Source: Prevotella sp. (GTDB lineage Bacteria > Bacteroidota > Bacteroidia > Bacteroidales > Bacteroidaceae). From it: a stretch of 64,000 bases of DNA. The position numbers and the translations under genes were made by a program. The stretch covers positions 1 through 64,000 of the forward strand of contig JAFWQE010000093.1 of NCBI GenBank assembly GCA_017509155.1, written 5' to 3'. This document shows positions 42,067 through 50,032 of this stretch, in pieces (positions within the stretch are counted from its first letter, which is position 1; every line of letters begins with the position of its first letter). The notes beneath the pieces were generated by a model. The model saw only the letters and a program-made list of their open reading frames with translations, did no database searches and was not told where the DNA came from.

Positions 42067-43158
42067 ATGAGTACGCAAAATAATAATCAGAATACAGGAG
42101 CATCTACTCCCCTCTCCCCTGGGAGAGGGGCCGGGGGTGAGGCTGTGTTTGTCTATTGCGAAGTGGAGGATACTGCAGTAGCAGAAGTATCTCAGGAGTT
42201 GCTTACAAAGGGTCGTAAGCTCGCCAATGAATTGAATGTTGAGCTGCATGCAGTCGTGGCCGGTACAGGAATCAAGGGCAAGGTGGAGGAGCAGATACTG
42301 CCTTACGGCGTCGACAAGCTGTTTGTCTTCGACGGCGAAGGACTGTTTCCCTACACCTCGGCTCCCCATACCGACATCCTTGTGAACCTCTTTAAGGAGG
42401 AGAAACCGCAGATCTGCCTGATGGGCGCCACCGTCATTGGCCGCGACCTCGGTCCTCGTGTGTCGTCATCGTTGACAAGTGGCCTGACTGCCGACTGCAC
42501 CGAACTGGAGATTGGTCCGTATGAAGACAAGAAGAGCGGCAAGGTTTACGAGAACCTGCTCTATCAGATTCGTCCCGCCTTCGGTGGTAACATTGTGGCA
42601 ACGATTGTCAATCCCGACCACCGTCCGCAGATGGCTACGGTTCGCTCAGGCGTCATGCAGAAGGCCGTATATGAGGGCGACTGCCGCAAGGAAGTGGTCT
42701 ATCCAGAGGTCTCAAAGTACGTCAGCCCCGAGGCTTTTGTGGTGAAGGTGCTCGACCATCACGTGGAGGCAGCCAAGCACAACCTGAAAGGCGCACCCAT
42801 CGTGGTTGCAGGTGGCTATGGCATGGGTTCCAAGGAGAACTTCGACATGTTGTTCCAGCTGGCCAAGGTCCTTCACGGTGAGGTGGGCGGAAGTCGCGCT
42901 GCCGTGGACGCTGGATGGCTCGATCACGACCGTCAGATTGGCCAGACGGGTGTCACTGTCCATCCGAAGGTGTACATCGCATGCGGCATCTCCGGTCAGA
43001 TTCAGCACATTGCCGGTATGCAGGATTCGGGCATCATCATCAGCGTCAACAGCGATCCCGATGCGCCCATCAACAAGATTGCCGACTACGTGATAGTGGG
43101 AACTGTCGAGGATGTTGTCCCGAAGCTCATCAAGTATTACAAACAAAACTCGAAGTAA
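42067..43158 (+). CDS. etfA: Electron transfer flavoprotein alpha subunit with repeat-encoded N-terminus
   Basis: 363 residues. The alpha subunit binds FAD; the C-terminal FAD domain is intact, with AAVDAGWLDHDRQIGQTGVT, then PKVYIACGISGQIQHIAGMQ and NSDPDAPINKIADYVIVG. The normal protein should begin close to VFVYCEVEDTAVAEVSQELL. Here it is preceded by about 26 residues, of which STPLSPGRGAGGEA are encoded by repeat R3 in reverse orientation. The start codon therefore lies inside or beside the inserted element. The extension sits at the exposed N-terminus, so function is probably kept. EtfB, the partner, has an insertion from the same family. Confidence 0.93.
   Translation: MSTQNNNQNTGASTPLSPGRGAGGEAVFVYCEVEDTAVAEVSQELLTKGRKLANELNVELHAVVAGTGIKGKVEEQILPYGVDKLFVFDGEGLFPYTSAPHTDILVNLFKEEKPQICLMGATVIGRDLGPRVSSSLTSGLTADCTELEIGPYEDKKSGKVYENLLYQIRPAFGGNIVATIVNPDHRPQMATVRSGVMQKAVYEGDCRKEVVYPEVSKYVSPEAFVVKVLDHHVEAAKHNLKGAPIVVAGGYGMGSKENFDMLFQLAKVLHGEVGGSRAAVDAGWLDHDRQIGQTGVTVHPKVYIACGISGQIQHIAGMQDSGIIISVNSDPDAPINKIADYVIVGTVEDVVPKLIKYYKQNSK
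42104..42146 (-). repeat. AGCCTCACCCC palindromic repeat R3, inside etfA
   Basis: Reads ACTCCCCTCTCCCCTGGGAG and then AGGGGCCGGGGGTGAGGCT on the plus strand. It is the inverse of R2 and R1, in frame with etfA. Confidence 0.9.
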
Positions 43159-43159
43159 T

Positions 43160-43345
43160 ATGAAAGCCTTCGACATTATTCTCATTCTCTGCGCCTTCGC
43201 GCTTCTCGCTGCCAGCTATTTCGTCTATCGCGACGGAAGTGCAGAAATGGGTGCTCTCGTTTCGCTGGGCGCCATTCTCTGCAGCGTTGCCTTCGGGGCA
43301 AGGATGGGAGGAAGGCTGCATAAGAAGAATAAAGAGAACAAATAA
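43160..43345 (+). CDS. Small two-helix membrane protein
   Basis: 61 residues from ATG 43160, which overlaps the etfA stop region (one base between). Two hydrophobic helices, IILILCAFALLAASYFVY and GALVSLGAILCSVAFGA, are joined by a short polar turn, with a lysine-rich tail (RLHKKNKENK). No family recognised. Its place between etfA and the acyl-CoA dehydrogenase suggests a role in coupling the ETF pathway to the membrane, but this rests on position only. Confidence 0.7.
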   Translation: MKAFDIILILCAFALLAASYFVYRDGSAEMGALVSLGAILCSVAFGARMGGRLHKKNKENK

Positions 43346-43381
43346 GCATTCGGGAAAAACAATTGAACGACCGCAAGAGAT

Positions 43382-43585
43382 ATGAGTACAAAGACCAAGA
43401 AGATTCTGGCCCTCGTGTGCTGGCTGGCATTTGTCATCGGTTGGAGCATGCTCCGTGCTTACAACATCATAGAATCCTGCTATGTACTTGACAGGATGGT
43501 GGATGTTGCCATTACGTGCGTAGGAACTGTTCTCTTCATTTGGGTCATTAATCCTGACATATTAAAGAAAAAAGACAAAGAATAA
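43382..43585 (+). CDS. Small membrane protein
   Basis: 67 residues. Helices ILALVCWLAFVIGWSML and DVAITCVGTVLFIWVI are connected by a polar segment (RAYNIIESCYVLDRM), with a lysine-rich C-terminus (KKKDKE). The stop lies two bases before the acyl-CoA dehydrogenase ATG, so translation is probably coupled. Family unknown. With the preceding 61-residue protein it forms a pair of tiny membrane proteins inside the etf operon. Confidence 0.7.
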   Translation: MSTKTKKILALVCWLAFVIGWSMLRAYNIIESCYVLDRMVDVAITCVGTVLFIWVINPDILKKKDKE

Positions 43586-43587
43586 TC

Positions 43588-45312
43588 ATGGCAAATTATT
43601 ATAGCGATCATCCTGAGATCGGGTTCTATCTGAACCATCCGCTGATGGCTCGTATCGTCGAGCTGAAGGAAAAAGGCTTTGCAGATGCAAAGGAATACGA
43701 CTACGCTCCCGTGGATCTGGGCGACGCCATTGAGAACTACAAGCAGATTCTCGACATCACCGGCGACGTGGCAGCCAACATTATCGCGCCCAATTCTGAG
43801 GACGTCGACCTCGAAGGTCCGCACCTTGAGAACGGCCGAATGATTTATGCAAGCAAGACTTACGAGAACCTCGATGCCACCAAAAAGGCAGGTTTGTGGG
43901 GCGTAAGCATGCCTCGCCGCTACGGAGGTCTGAACCTTCCCAACGCTGTGTTTTCAATGTTGAGCGAGGTGATCTCCGCTGCCGACGCCGGATTCCAGAA
44001 CATCTGGTCGTTGCAGTCGTGCATCGACACGCTCTATGAGTTCGGTTCCGAGGAGCAGCGTCAGAAATATATCCCCCGCGTCTGTGCCGGAGAAGGCATG
44101 TCGATGGACCTCACTGAGCCCGACGCAGGCTCAGACTTGCAGCGCGTCATGCTGAAGGCTACCTTCGACGAAAAGGAGAACTGCTGGCGTCTGAACGGCG
44201 TGAAGCGCTTCATTACCAACGGCGACAGCGACATCCACCTGGTGCTGGCCCGCTCGGAAGAGGGAACAAAGGACGGACGAGGCCTCAGTATGTTCATCTA
44301 CGATAAGAAACAAGGCGGCGTGAATGTGCGCCACATCGAGCACAAGCTCGGTATCCATGGCTCACCCACCTGCGAGCTTACCTACAAGAACGCGAAGGCA
44401 GAGCTCTGCGGAAGCACCCGTCTGGGACTCATCAAGTATGTGATGGCCCTGATGAACGGCGCCCGTCTGGGCATCGCCGCCCAGAGCGTTGGTCTCTCGC
44501 AGGAGGCATATAACGAAGGACTGGCCTACGCAAAGGAGCGCGCACAGTTCGGAGAGAAGATCATCAACTTCCCTGCTGTCTACGACATGTTGAGCCGCAT
44601 GAAGGCCAAACTCGACGCCGGCCGTTCGCTGCTTTACCAGACCGCCTGCTATGTGGACGTGTACAAGTGCCTCGAGGACATCGAGCGCGACCGCAAGCTC
44701 ACGCCCGAAGAGAAGCAGGAGATGAAGAAATACCAGCGCCTGGCCGACGCCTTCACCCCGCTGGCCAAGGGTATGAACTCCGAGTATGCGAACCAGAACG
44801 CCTACGATGCCATCAGCATCCACGGCGGCAGCGGCTTCATCATGGAGTATAAGAGTCAGCGTCTCTATCGCGATGCCCGCATCTTCAGCATCTACGAAGG
44901 CACGACGCAGCTGCAGGTGGTGGCAGCCATCCGCTACATCAGCAACGGCACCATGCTGCAGAACATCAAGGATATGCTTGCTGCTCTGCCCGAGAACGCC
45001 GACGCAGCCCTCAAGGCACGCGTGGAAAAGCTCATCCCTGTCTACGAGGATGCGCTGAACAACGCCAAGAGCCTTGGCAATCAGGATGCCTTCGACTTCC
45101 TGGCCCGCCGCCTCTACGACATGACTTGCGAGCTGGTAATGTCGCTGCTGATCATCCGCGATGCAGCCGTTTCGCCCGAGCTCTTCGCCAAGAGCGCCAA
45201 CGTCTATGTGCGCATGGCCGAGGAGAATGTGCTCGGAAAGGCCGCCTACATCAAGAACTTCCAGGTGGAGGATCTTGAGAGCTTCCGCGCCGCCGATGCT
45301 GCAGAGGCTTAA
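43588..45312 (+). CDS. Acyl-CoA dehydrogenase
   Basis: 574-residue FAD enzyme that oxidises acyl-CoA thioesters and passes electrons to the ETF encoded just upstream. The N-terminal helical domain, the middle beta domain (MSMDLTEPDAGSDLQRVMLK, then WRLNGVKRFITNGDSDIHLV) and the C-terminal helical domain (RLGIAAQSVGLSQEAYNEGL; DARIFSIYEGTTQLQ with the usual glutamate) are all present. A C-terminal extension (about 455-574) marks the longer subfamily of about 570-600 residues common in Bacteroidota. Substrate chain length is not readable. Last gene of the operon; a terminator follows. Confidence 0.93.
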   Translation: MANYYSDHPEIGFYLNHPLMARIVELKEKGFADAKEYDYAPVDLGDAIENYKQILDITGDVAANIIAPNSEDVDLEGPHLENGRMIYASKTYENLDATKKAGLWGVSMPRRYGGLNLPNAVFSMLSEVISAADAGFQNIWSLQSCIDTLYEFGSEEQRQKYIPRVCAGEGMSMDLTEPDAGSDLQRVMLKATFDEKENCWRLNGVKRFITNGDSDIHLVLARSEEGTKDGRGLSMFIYDKKQGGVNVRHIEHKLGIHGSPTCELTYKNAKAELCGSTRLGLIKYVMALMNGARLGIAAQSVGLSQEAYNEGLAYAKERAQFGEKIINFPAVYDMLSRMKAKLDAGRSLLYQTACYVDVYKCLEDIERDRKLTPEEKQEMKKYQRLADAFTPLAKGMNSEYANQNAYDAISIHGGSGFIMEYKSQRLYRDARIFSIYEGTTQLQVVAAIRYISNGTMLQNIKDMLAALPENADAALKARVEKLIPVYEDALNNAKSLGNQDAFDFLARRLYDMTCELVMSLLIIRDAAVSPELFAKSANVYVRMAEENVLGKAAYIKNFQVEDLESFRAADAAEA

Positions 45313-45345
45313 AAGCCATGTTGGAAAGGCGTTCTGGAAAGACAG

Positions 45346-45392
45346 AAACAAAAAAGCCGATGAGCCGCCTTTGGTTCATCGGTTTTTTCGTT
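45346..45392 (+). terminator. Terminator of the etf-acyl-CoA dehydrogenase operon
   Basis: AAAAAAGCCGATGAGCC (45351-45366 region) pairs with GGTTCATCGGTTTTTT (45373-45388): a stem with A-run and T-run. Confidence 0.88.
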
Positions 45393-45530
45393 GTATATGG
45401 CGCGGTTTCTGAAAAAACAAGGCAAAGATGGAAGGAGAATGAGAAAAAATGAGTAACTTTGCGGCGCACTACTGCGGCGCTGTGCGCCTGAAGAGCAAAG
45501 AACCGAGAATTAAGAACATCAAAACGAAGG

Positions 45531-46397
45531 ATGATGGACGAAGGAAAAAAGACGATAGACGAGGAAATGACGACTGGTGGTCCTGCAGAACAGGAGGCGG
45601 GGCGGCTCACCATCCGTGTGGGACGCAGCTCTCTGATGTTCCTGCAACCGGACAAACAGACCGAGAACGGACTGCTGTTTGAGCCCTACAACTGCCGCAG
45701 CGGCGTGTCGGTGCCCGCCAATCTGCGCGAGGCATTCACCGAGAGTCCGTTGCTGAGCCGTTGTCCAGCCACGACGCGCACACAGGTACTGGTGGACGCC
45801 CCTGTGATGCTGGTGCCCGTAGAGGAGTTTGCGCAGCAGCAGGCCGAATCGCTTTTCCGCCACACCTTTACCACGGGCAACAGCGACGTTGTGACGTGGA
45901 CCGTCATCCCTTCGCTCAATGCCGTGGCTGTGTATGCCGTGAACAAAGACCTGAAGCTGGTGGTTGAGGACCATTTCAGTGAGGTCAGGTGGAGCCATGT
46001 GTGCATTCCCGTGTGGACACATCTGCACCGCCGCAGCTTCACCGGACTGCGCCGCAAGATGTATGCCTATTTCCACGACCGCCGCATGGACCTCTTTTCG
46101 TTCCAGCAGAACCGTTTCCGCTTTGCCAACAGCTACGAGGCCAGCCGCGTGGCCGACGTGGTTTTCTTCGTGCTCAGTGTGTGGAAGATGCTCGGACTCA
46201 ACGAGAAGACCGACGAACTGCACATGGTGGGCGACATCCAGCATAAGGATATGCTTCAGGAAGAACTCCATCAGTATGTGCAGAACGTCTATGTCATCAA
46301 CCCGACAGCAGACTTCAACCGCGCGCCAGCCACCAAGGTGAGCGGGCTGACCTACGACCTTGTCTGCGGCGCTGCGAGGCTGAAAGGAAATGAATAG
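45531..46397 (+). CDS. DUF3822 family protein
   Basis: 288 residues, no signal peptide. The sequence fits DUF3822, a Bacteroidota family with an actin/hexokinase-like split, nearly always next to rsmD, as here. Landmarks are LTIRVGRSSLMFLQP near the start, VLVDAPVMLVPVEEF, TVIPSLNAVAVYAVNKDLKL and MYAYFHDRRMDLFSFQQNRF. Two ATGs lie side by side at the start. Function unknown; the conserved pairing suggests a link to ribosome biogenesis. The two genes are separated here by an 88-base tandem duplication of GATGAAAG-type repeat. Confidence 0.8.
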   Translation: MMDEGKKTIDEEMTTGGPAEQEAGRLTIRVGRSSLMFLQPDKQTENGLLFEPYNCRSGVSVPANLREAFTESPLLSRCPATTRTQVLVDAPVMLVPVEEFAQQQAESLFRHTFTTGNSDVVTWTVIPSLNAVAVYAVNKDLKLVVEDHFSEVRWSHVCIPVWTHLHRRSFTGLRRKMYAYFHDRRMDLFSFQQNRFRFANSYEASRVADVVFFVLSVWKMLGLNEKTDELHMVGDIQHKDMLQEELHQYVQNVYVINPTADFNRAPATKVSGLTYDLVCGAARLKGNE

Positions 46398-46402
46398 GGG
46401 GG

Positions 46403-46577
46403 ATGGATGAAGGGGGGATGGATGAAAGATGAAAGATGATGGATGAGGGATTGGAAGGTGAATATTGAAGGATGAAGGATTGGAAGGGAGATGGATGAAG
46501 GGGGATGGATGAAGGATGAAAGATGATGGATGAGGGATTGGAAGGTGAATATTGAAGGATGAAGGATTGGAAGGGAG
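46403..46577 (+). repeat. Tandem duplication of an 88-base GATGGATGAAAG repeat
   Basis: Copy 1 (46403-46490) and copy 2 (46491-46577) are almost identical. Each is built from 7-base ATGAAAG/ATGATGG-type units, followed by ATTGGAAGGTGAATATTGAA. It lies between the DUF3822 gene and rsmD and reads open on the minus strand only because of its composition. Confidence 0.9.
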
Positions 46578-46625
46578 GCTTTATTGACGGTATACTGAAA
46601 AAGACGATTCATAAACCCTGGACGA

Positions 46626-47171
46626 ATGAGAATCATAACAGGCATCTATAAAGGGCGGCATTTCGACATTCCGCGCACCTTCAAGGCAAGGCCGACGACA
46701 GACTTCGCCAAGGAGAACATCTTCAATGTGCTGAATGGCTATCTCGATTTCGACGGTGCCGTGGCGCTCGACCTGTTTTCCGGCACGGGCAGCATATCGC
46801 TTGAGATGCTGTCGAGAGGCTGTTCGCAGGTGATAAGCGTGGAAGCCGACCGCGACCACCATGCGTTTATCAAGCAGTGTCTGAAGAAACTCGGTGCCGA
46901 CAACTGCATTGCTATCCGCGGCGATGTGTTCCGCTTCATGAAGGGATGCCGCCAGCAGTTCGACTTCATCTTTGCCGATCCCCCCTACGCCTTGAAGGAG
47001 CTGCCGCAGATTCCCGACATGGTGTTTGAGCACGACCTGCTCAAGCCCGGCGGCATCTTCGTATTCGAGCACGGCAAGCAAAACGATTTCTCCGCCCATC
47101 CCCGCTTCCTTGAGCACCGCGAATACGGAAGCGTCAACTTCTCCCTTTTCGGAAACGAGCAGGGAAAGTGA
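46626..47171 (+). CDS. rsmD: 16S rRNA (guanine966-N2)-methyltransferase
   Basis: 181 residues. RsmD methylates G966 of 16S rRNA using S-adenosylmethionine. It begins MRIITGIYKGRHFDIPRTFK, the usual opening, with ARPTTDFAKENIFNVL after it. The SAM-binding motif is ALDLFSGTGSISLEMLSRG, and the catalytic motif IV is FIFADPPYALKELPQI (D/N-PPY). Family length is about 180-200. Neighbour of DUF3822, as is common in this phylum. The stop runs directly into a GTGAAGA repeat cluster. Confidence 0.93.
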   Translation: MRIITGIYKGRHFDIPRTFKARPTTDFAKENIFNVLNGYLDFDGAVALDLFSGTGSISLEMLSRGCSQVISVEADRDHHAFIKQCLKKLGADNCIAIRGDVFRFMKGCRQQFDFIFADPPYALKELPQIPDMVFEHDLLKPGGIFVFEHGKQNDFSAHPRFLEHREYGSVNFSLFGNEQGK

Positions 47172-47376
47172 AGAGTTAAGAAAGTGAAGAGTGAAGAGTT
47201 CTGAACGTGAAGAGTGAAGAGTGAAGAGTGAAGAATTTGCTGCCGCCATCCGTGTAGGTACATGAATGGCGGCAGTAAATTCTTCACTCTTCACTTTTAA
47301 CTCTCCACTTACGTCCTTGTAGGTACATAAATGGCGGCAGCAAATTCTTCACTCTTCACTTTTCACTCTTCACTTA
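47168..47376. repeat. GTGAAGA-family inverted repeat with internal hairpins
   Basis: Forward GTGAAGA 7-base units (47168-47235) face reverse TTCACTC units (47281-47312 and 47345-47373). The middle holds two copies of a GTAGGTACATRAATGGCGGC sequence that pairs with TGCCGCCAT at 47240. It lies between the converging rsmD and cls genes and could terminate both. Confidence 0.85.
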
Positions 47377-47378
47377 AA

Positions 47379-48827
47379 TTAAAGTAGCGGCGAGAACAGC
47401 CGGATGACGGATTCCCACAGGCGTTTGTAGAACGGACGGTGCAGCAGATAGCGGTCCTCGTCGAGCAACTGGCTCTGCGCCACGTCGTCGAGAAACACCT
47501 TCTTCATGCGAAGCGTCATGTTGCGGTCGTAGACGAAGGCGTTGCCCTCGAAGTTGTTCTCAAAACTCCGGAAGTCAACATTGGCAGAACCGCACGAGCA
47601 CACGCTGTCGTCGCTGACGAGAATCTTCGAGTGGTTGAATCCTGCCGTGTAGAAATACACCTTCACCCCGCTCTCCACGGCTTCGCGAAGATACGAGCGG
47701 CTCGCCCATTCCACATATTTTGCATCGGTCTTCCTGGGCACCATCAGCCTGACGTCTACGCCCGACATGGCCGCCGTGCGCATGGCAAAGAGGACGGTGT
47801 CGGTGGGAAGGAAATAGGGAGTCTCCATGTAGACGTACTTGCGGGCCTGAAGCAGGATGCGCGTATAGCCCTGCATGATGGACGGCCACTGCGCCACCGG
47901 ACTGCTGGTTACGATCTGAACCAGGCAGTCGTTGCCGTCGGCCACCGGCCAGAGCTCCGTGCCCTCTTCCTGAAGGTCGGGGTAATAGCGGCGGCTGGTG
48001 ATGAGTGTGCGGTCCACGAAATACCAGTCCACGAGGAAGGCGCGCTGGATGCCGTAGACAGCACCGCCGCGAATGCGCAGATGCGTGTCGCGCCAAGCCT
48101 GTCCGTTGCGGCCCTTCACGTAGCGCGTGGCGATGTTCATGCCGCCGATGTAGCCCACTTTTCCGTCGATGACGGTTATCTTTCGGTGGTTGCGATAGTT
48201 CACTTTGCTGGTGAACGCCGGAAACTTCACCGGCATGAATCCATGCACCTCGATGCCCGCGTCCCTCATGCGTTCAAAGAAAGCGCTGCTCACCTTCCAG
48301 CAGCCCACGTCGTCGTAGACGACCCTTACCTCCACGCCTTCGTGCGCCTTCTGGATGAGCGCGTCGGCAAACATCGTGCCCAGCGCGTCGTCCTCGAATA
48401 TGTAGCTGTCTACGTGGATGTGGTTGCGAGCCTGCGCAATGTCGCGCAGCATGCTGTGAAACAGACAGTAGCCGTCGGTAAAGATGTCGATGTGGTTGTC
48501 CTTGAAGGGGAAAGCCCAGTTCTGTTGCGTAAACAGCCGTATGAGGTTTTCGTTTTCGGGCGGATAGTGCATGTCGCGCTGCTCGGCAAATTCCAGCATC
48601 GACCGCTTGGTCAATTGGTCAAGCGAGTTCTGCGAGATGAGCCTTTCCTTGCGCGTGTTCTGGCCGAAAAAGAAGTAGAGGATGATGCCCAGCAGCGGCA
48701 GAAAGATGAGCACCAGCATCCACGCCATGGTCTTGGCGGGCTGCCGGTTGTCCATGAGCACATTGCCCATTACGGCAATGACAATCAGCCCATAGAGCGT
48801 CATCACAAGCCAGTTCAGGTAGATCAT
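47379..48827 (-). CDS. cls: Cardiolipin synthase (phospholipase D family)
   Basis: 482 residues. Two N-terminal membrane helices (LVMTLYGLIVIAVMGNVLM and MLVLIFLPLLGIILYFFFG) are followed by two PLD domains. The first catalytic HxKxxxxD motif is NHRKITVIDGKVGYIGGMN and the second is NHSKILVSDDSVCSCGSANV. It condenses two phosphatidylglycerol molecules, or related lipids, into cardiolipin in the inner membrane. The length and two-helix start fit ClsA-type enzymes. Single gene on the minus strand; its upstream side carries a GGGGCGGA repeat fragment. Confidence 0.93.
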   Translation of the reverse strand: MIYLNWLVMTLYGLIVIAVMGNVLMDNRQPAKTMAWMLVLIFLPLLGIILYFFFGQNTRKERLISQNSLDQLTKRSMLEFAEQRDMHYPPENENLIRLFTQQNWAFPFKDNHIDIFTDGYCLFHSMLRDIAQARNHIHVDSYIFEDDALGTMFADALIQKAHEGVEVRVVYDDVGCWKVSSAFFERMRDAGIEVHGFMPVKFPAFTSKVNYRNHRKITVIDGKVGYIGGMNIATRYVKGRNGQAWRDTHLRIRGGAVYGIQRAFLVDWYFVDRTLITSRRYYPDLQEEGTELWPVADGNDCLVQIVTSSPVAQWPSIMQGYTRILLQARKYVYMETPYFLPTDTVLFAMRTAAMSGVDVRLMVPRKTDAKYVEWASRSYLREAVESGVKVYFYTAGFNHSKILVSDDSVCSCGSANVDFRSFENNFEGNAFVYDRNMTLRMKKVFLDDVAQSQLLDEDRYLLHRPFYKRLWESVIRLFSPLL

Positions 48828-48856
48828 CTCCTTGTGCCCCGTTCTCTTTCCTTGAA

Positions 48857-48890
48857 GCCGTAGGGGCGGAGCTGCATCCGCCCGTCTCTT
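48857..48890. repeat. GGGGCGGA..ATCCGCCC short inverted repeat
   Basis: CCGTAGGGGCGGAGCTGCAT followed by CCGCCCGTCT; same family as the core at 1409-1506. Confidence 0.7.
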
Positions 48891-48936
48891 GGTTCAGTAA
48901 AGCTCAAATTCGTGTCAAGCAGCATGCCCATGGATT

Positions 48937-49224
48937 CTATTTCTTGCGGAAATAGTCGTTATACATCTTGATGCCAAACACGATGGCACTGCACACGGTT
49001 GTCACGAGGTTGGTGATGAAGAGGGCCCACAGGATATCGGGTTTGTGGAGAATGCCCTGCAGCATGAAGCAGATGCCGCCGATGGCCATCATCAGGAAGG
49101 TGGGCAAGGCAATGCCGTCGGTGTTGCGTGTGCGGATGGTCTGTAAGGCCTGGGGCAGGTAGCCCATGATGAGCGCTACGCTGGCCACGATGCCGCAGAT
49201 GTCGTAGAATGTTCCTTGTTCCAT
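48937..49224 (-). CDS. SemiSWEET-type PQ-loop transporter
   Basis: 95 residues from ATG 49224. Three transmembrane helices and the PQ-loop signature GYLPQALQTIRTRNTDGIAL near residue 21 match bacterial SemiSWEETs, which act as dimers to move small sugars such as sucrose or glucose. The second helix pair reads PTFLMMAIGGICFMLQGI and LWALFITNLVTTVCSAIVFG. An open frame continues far upstream in the same phase, but the family length and a promoter at 49331-49338 support this start. Substrate not established. Single gene. Confidence 0.88.
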   Translation of the reverse strand: MEQGTFYDICGIVASVALIMGYLPQALQTIRTRNTDGIALPTFLMMAIGGICFMLQGILHKPDILWALFITNLVTTVCSAIVFGIKMYNDYFRKK

Positions 49225-49330
49225 GTCTTCAGTCTTTAAAAGGTAAGTAATACATGCAGTGTAGCAGGAGTCCGTGAAAGTGCACTGCCGCCCCGCAAGG
49301 CGGCATCGTGCAGCGTTCCTGTTGATGATG

Positions 49331-49338
49331 CAAAGATA
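49331..49338 (-). promoter_or_regulatory. -7 box of the SemiSWEET gene
   Basis: TATCTTTG on the minus strand, about 107 bases before the ATG, with an A-rich stretch upstream. Confidence 0.6.
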
Positions 49339-49493
49339 GTAAAAAAAAACGAATGTGCAAGGAAAATGCCGAAAAACATGCGGCACATTCCATAGACGGT
49401 GCAACGTTCTGGGCCGTTCCGGCTGTTCGCCAGCGCTCCCGTTGCGGCCGCATTCTGCCAATTGGGCAACCCCGTTCCACGAAACAATCGCCC

Positions 49494-49540
49494 CAAGAGT
49501 ATCGTCTGCAACGCCCGCAACTCCTGCAACTCCTGCACTC
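49494..49540. repeat. GGAGTT-family repeat arm (reverse orientation)
   Basis: GTATCGTCTGCAACGCCCGC, then CAACTCCTGCAACTCCTG; only one arm here. Confidence 0.8.
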
Positions 49541-49621
49541 CCAAAGTTAGTTCCCTCAGAAAATCTGCCGCTTTTCTGCAGTTTATTTGCCAAATAAACT
49601 CACTTTATCTGCCAGTTTTCT

Positions 49622-49710
49622 GAAACAAATCCATTGGTTTTGTTCAACGATTCCATTGATTTCGCTGAACGATTCCATTGACTTTGTTGAACGATTCCAT
49701 TGGAATGGCT
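49622..49710. repeat. 22-base triple-repeat element, copy E
   Basis: Units start at 49632, 49654 and 49676 with a partial fourth at 49698. Left flank CTGCCAGTTTTCTGAAACAA fits the consensus. One unit has TTCGCTGAACGA instead of TTCGTTGAACGA. Confidence 0.9.
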
Positions 49711-49827
49711 GCGCCAGATTGTCGGTTTTCTTGTCTGAGAACGCTGTCTTGCTGATGCAATATTGCCGGTTTCATCATCCGAGATTGGATGTCCGATTCG
49801 AAGTATCCGTTTATCTGTAGGAATTCA

Positions 49828-49968
49828 ATTCCAGGAGTGAAGGAGTGCAGGAGTTACAGGAGTTGCAGACGTTAGCTTTATTAGCTCCAATTACGAAACC
49901 GCGCTAAAAGTATAGCCTGCAACTCCGATGACTCCTGCGCTCCTGCACTCCTGAACCTCTGCGCTAGA
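49828..49968. repeat. GGAGTT-family inverted repeat
   Basis: Forward arm CAGGAGTGAAGGAGTGCAGG onward to GCAGACGTTAGC (49831-49877). Reverse arm from GCCTGCAACTCCGATGACTC to CTCCTGAAC (about 49916-49957). The gap 49340-50032 holds this element, the 22-base array, one single arm and no gene. Confidence 0.85.
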
Positions 49969-50032
49969 TTGTCGGCAGAAAAAAATAGAGAAGTTTTTTG
50001 CGAAAAAACGCTGTCGTTTGACGGATTTTTTA

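Larger units (their letters stand above)
41624..42146 (+). mobile_element. Putative DUF559-carrying element bounded by inverted palindromic repeats R2 and R3
   Basis: R2 (41624-41665) begins AGCCTCACCCCCGGCCCCTC. R3 (42104-42146) is its near-identical reverse, ending GGGGTGAGGCT. The two place AGCCTC at both outer ends, like terminal inverted repeats about 41 bases long. Between them lies only the DUF559 endonuclease gene and the first codons of etfA. No clear target duplication was found at the outer ends, so the boundaries are inferred. Confidence 0.6.

Noticed and set aside
46352..46645. Minus-strand frame rich in PSSFIHPP repeats
   Set aside because: It is the translation of the 88-base tandem repeat and not a protein-like sequence.
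49225..49593. N-terminal extension of the SemiSWEET protein
   Set aside because: The extra 123 residues include translated GGAGTT repeat and cross the promoter; the family is about 85-100 residues.
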